Shown one piece after another: positions 62,966-64,000 of a stretch of 64,000 nt of DNA. Source of the DNA: Bacteroidetes bacterium HGW-Bacteroidetes-16. Its GTDB lineage: Bacteria; Bacteroidota; Bacteroidia; Bacteroidales; F082. The translations under genes and the position numbers were made by a program. Within the stretch, counting starts at the first letter, position 1, and each line of letters begins with the position of its first letter. Location of the stretch: contig PHDN01000009.1 of assembly GCA_002840975.1 (NCBI GenBank), positions 1 to 64,000 of the forward strand, read 5' to 3'. The notes beneath the pieces are model-generated. The model did not search any database, was not told the DNA's origin, and worked only from the letters and a program-made list of their open reading frames with translations.

Positions 62966-64000
62966 CTACCTGTCCTTATACATGCTGTCGTAATACTTCT
63001 GATAGGCCCCTGTAGTCACATTTTTAAGCCATTCCTCATTTTGCATGTACCAGTCGATGGTTTTTTCGATGCCTTCTTCAAACTGAAGTGAGGGTTTCCA
63101 ACCCAATTCGTTTTGTAACTTGGTGCTGTCGATGGCATAGCGCAAATCGTGACCGGCACGGTCAGTAACGTAGGTGATCAATTTTTCACTGGTTCCGGGT
63201 TCACGGCCCAGTTTTTTGTCCATCACCTTGCACATCACCTTGATCAGGTCGATGTTTTTCCATTCGTTATGACCTCCGATGTTAAAGGTTTCACCGTCGG
63301 CTCCCTGATGATAAATCACATCAATGGCGGTGGCATGGTCTTCAACATAAAGCCAGTCGCGTACATTTTCGCCTTTGCCATACACAGGCAAGGGTTTGTT
63401 GTTGCGGATGTTATTCAAAAATAAGGGAATCAGCTTTTCGGGAAACTGGTTAGGCCCGTAATTGTTGGAGCAGTTGGATATGATAACCGGTAATCCGTAA
63501 GTATCCTGATAGGCCCTCACGAAGTGGTCGGAGCTGGCTTTGGAAGCCGAATAGGGACTGTGAGGATCATAAGCAGTATCTTCATAAAAAAAACCTTCAT
63601 TGCCCAATGAGCCATAGACTTCATCCGTGGAAACATGATAAAACCGTTTGCCGGAATAATTGCCTTTCCAAATGGCATTGGCCGCATTCAGCAGATTCAC
63701 CGTACCAATCACGTTGGTCATGACAAATTCCATGGGATTTTCGATGGACCGATCCACATGCGATTCGGCAGCCAGGTGGATAACGCCATCAAACTGGTGC
63801 TTTTTAAACAAATCCAGGATGAATTCTCCATTCACGATATCGCCCAAAACAAACGTATAGTTGGGCTTTTTGTCGATGTCTTTCAGGTTTTCCAAGTTGC
63901 CGGCATAGGTTAGTTTATCAAGATTAAAAATATGATAATCACGATATTTGTTGACAAACAAACGGGCTACATGTGAGCCAATAAATCCGGCTGCACCGGT
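62966..64000 (-). CDS. rfbB: dTDP-glucose 4,6-dehydratase (partial, runs off the window)
   Basis: The reading frame continues to base 64000 without a start; its visible beginning TGAAGFIGSHVARLFVNKY is the Rossmann nucleotide-binding loop. Catalytic residues are in YHVSTDEVYG (Thr/Asp/Glu) and SPYSASKASSDHFV (Tyr-x3-Lys). The enzyme makes dTDP-4-keto-6-deoxyglucose for rhamnose and other deoxysugars. About 345 codons are present, and only the first few residues are missing. Other rml genes would be expected beyond the window. Repeat copy C ends 2 bases after its stop codon. Confidence 0.93.
   Translation of the reverse strand, partial: TGAAGFIGSHVARLFVNKYRDYHIFNLDKLTYAGNLENLKDIDKKPNYTFVLGDIVNGEFILDLFKKHQFDGVIHLAAESHVDRSIENPMEFVMTNVIGTVNLLNAANAIWKGNYSGKRFYHVSTDEVYGSLGNEGFFYEDTAYDPHSPYSASKASSDHFVRAYQDTYGLPVIISNCSNNYGPNQFPEKLIPLFLNNIRNNKPLPVYGKGENVRDWLYVEDHATAIDVIYHQGADGETFNIGGHNEWKNIDLIKVMCKVMDKKLGREPGTSEKLITYVTDRAGHDLRYAIDSTKLQNELGWKPSLQFEEGIEKTIDWYMQNEEWLKNVTTGAYQKYYDSMYKDR

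Overview
The window is a chromosomal stretch of a Bacteroidota bacterium, most likely an anaerobic or fermentative member near the Bacteroidales/Marinilabiliales. Several things support this: proteins with type IX secretion (T9SS) C-terminal sorting tails, a fused MurF-alanine racemase, a sigma/FecR/TonB-receptor operon, and many upstream regions carrying the phylum's promoter -7 box TAnnTTTG. Its central metabolism also fits: a class III fructose-bisphosphatase, a phosphofructokinase with pyrophosphate-type residues, and a soluble NuoEFG-like redox complex. No tRNA, rRNA, CRISPR array, phage or complete insertion sequence was found.

Layout. 0.1-9.3 kb: a GT-C-like membrane protein, a beta-helix T9SS protein, then a CotH-like/beta-helix protein, a lipoprotein, a fragment of an SGNH (AlgX-like) protein, a DUF4956 membrane protein and a VTC-domain protein. 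9.3-14.3 kb: housekeeping genes (murF-alr, pdxA, obgE). 14.3-27 kb: five large secreted proteins with cohesin-like domains, one ending in a dockerin-like region and one with five near-periodic Ig/PKD-like repeats, plus a tiny protein with a sorting-signal-like C-terminus and an unknown membrane protein. 27-31.7 kb: a response regulator without its phosphoacceptor aspartate, divergent from a large receiver/ATP-grasp protein. 31.8-38.9 kb: NuoE-, NuoF- and GltD/NuoG-like subunits with a dihydroorotate-dehydrogenase-like protein. 38.9-43.3 kb: hemolysin III family, pseudouridine synthase, panB, waaA and an outer-membrane-like protein. 43.4-55.4 kb: a WbpE/WbpD-type sugar pair, fbp, an aspartate kinase, PPi-type phosphofructokinase, a K+ channel, an M16 peptidase, an O-methyltransferase, purE, hpt, a tandem adenylate kinase and rpmB. 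55.5-61.8 kb: a T9SS protein, a TonB receptor with its FecR and sigma factor, and a lipoprotein. 61.8-63 kb: a family of palindrome-bounded repeats around a DUF559 nuclease gene. The window ends inside rfbB (dTDP-glucose 4,6-dehydratase).

The points most worth attention are: the cohesin/dockerin-like secreted block with its small sorting-tail protein; the CotH-DUF4956-VTC cluster; the redox complex, whose third subunit has lost its molybdopterin-type cysteines; the paired regulators with degenerate receiver domains; the tandem adenylate kinase with a catalytically eroded second copy; and the DUF559-associated repeats. Functions given below come from motif recognition by eye. No database search was run, and residue numbers are approximate unless a single residue is named.
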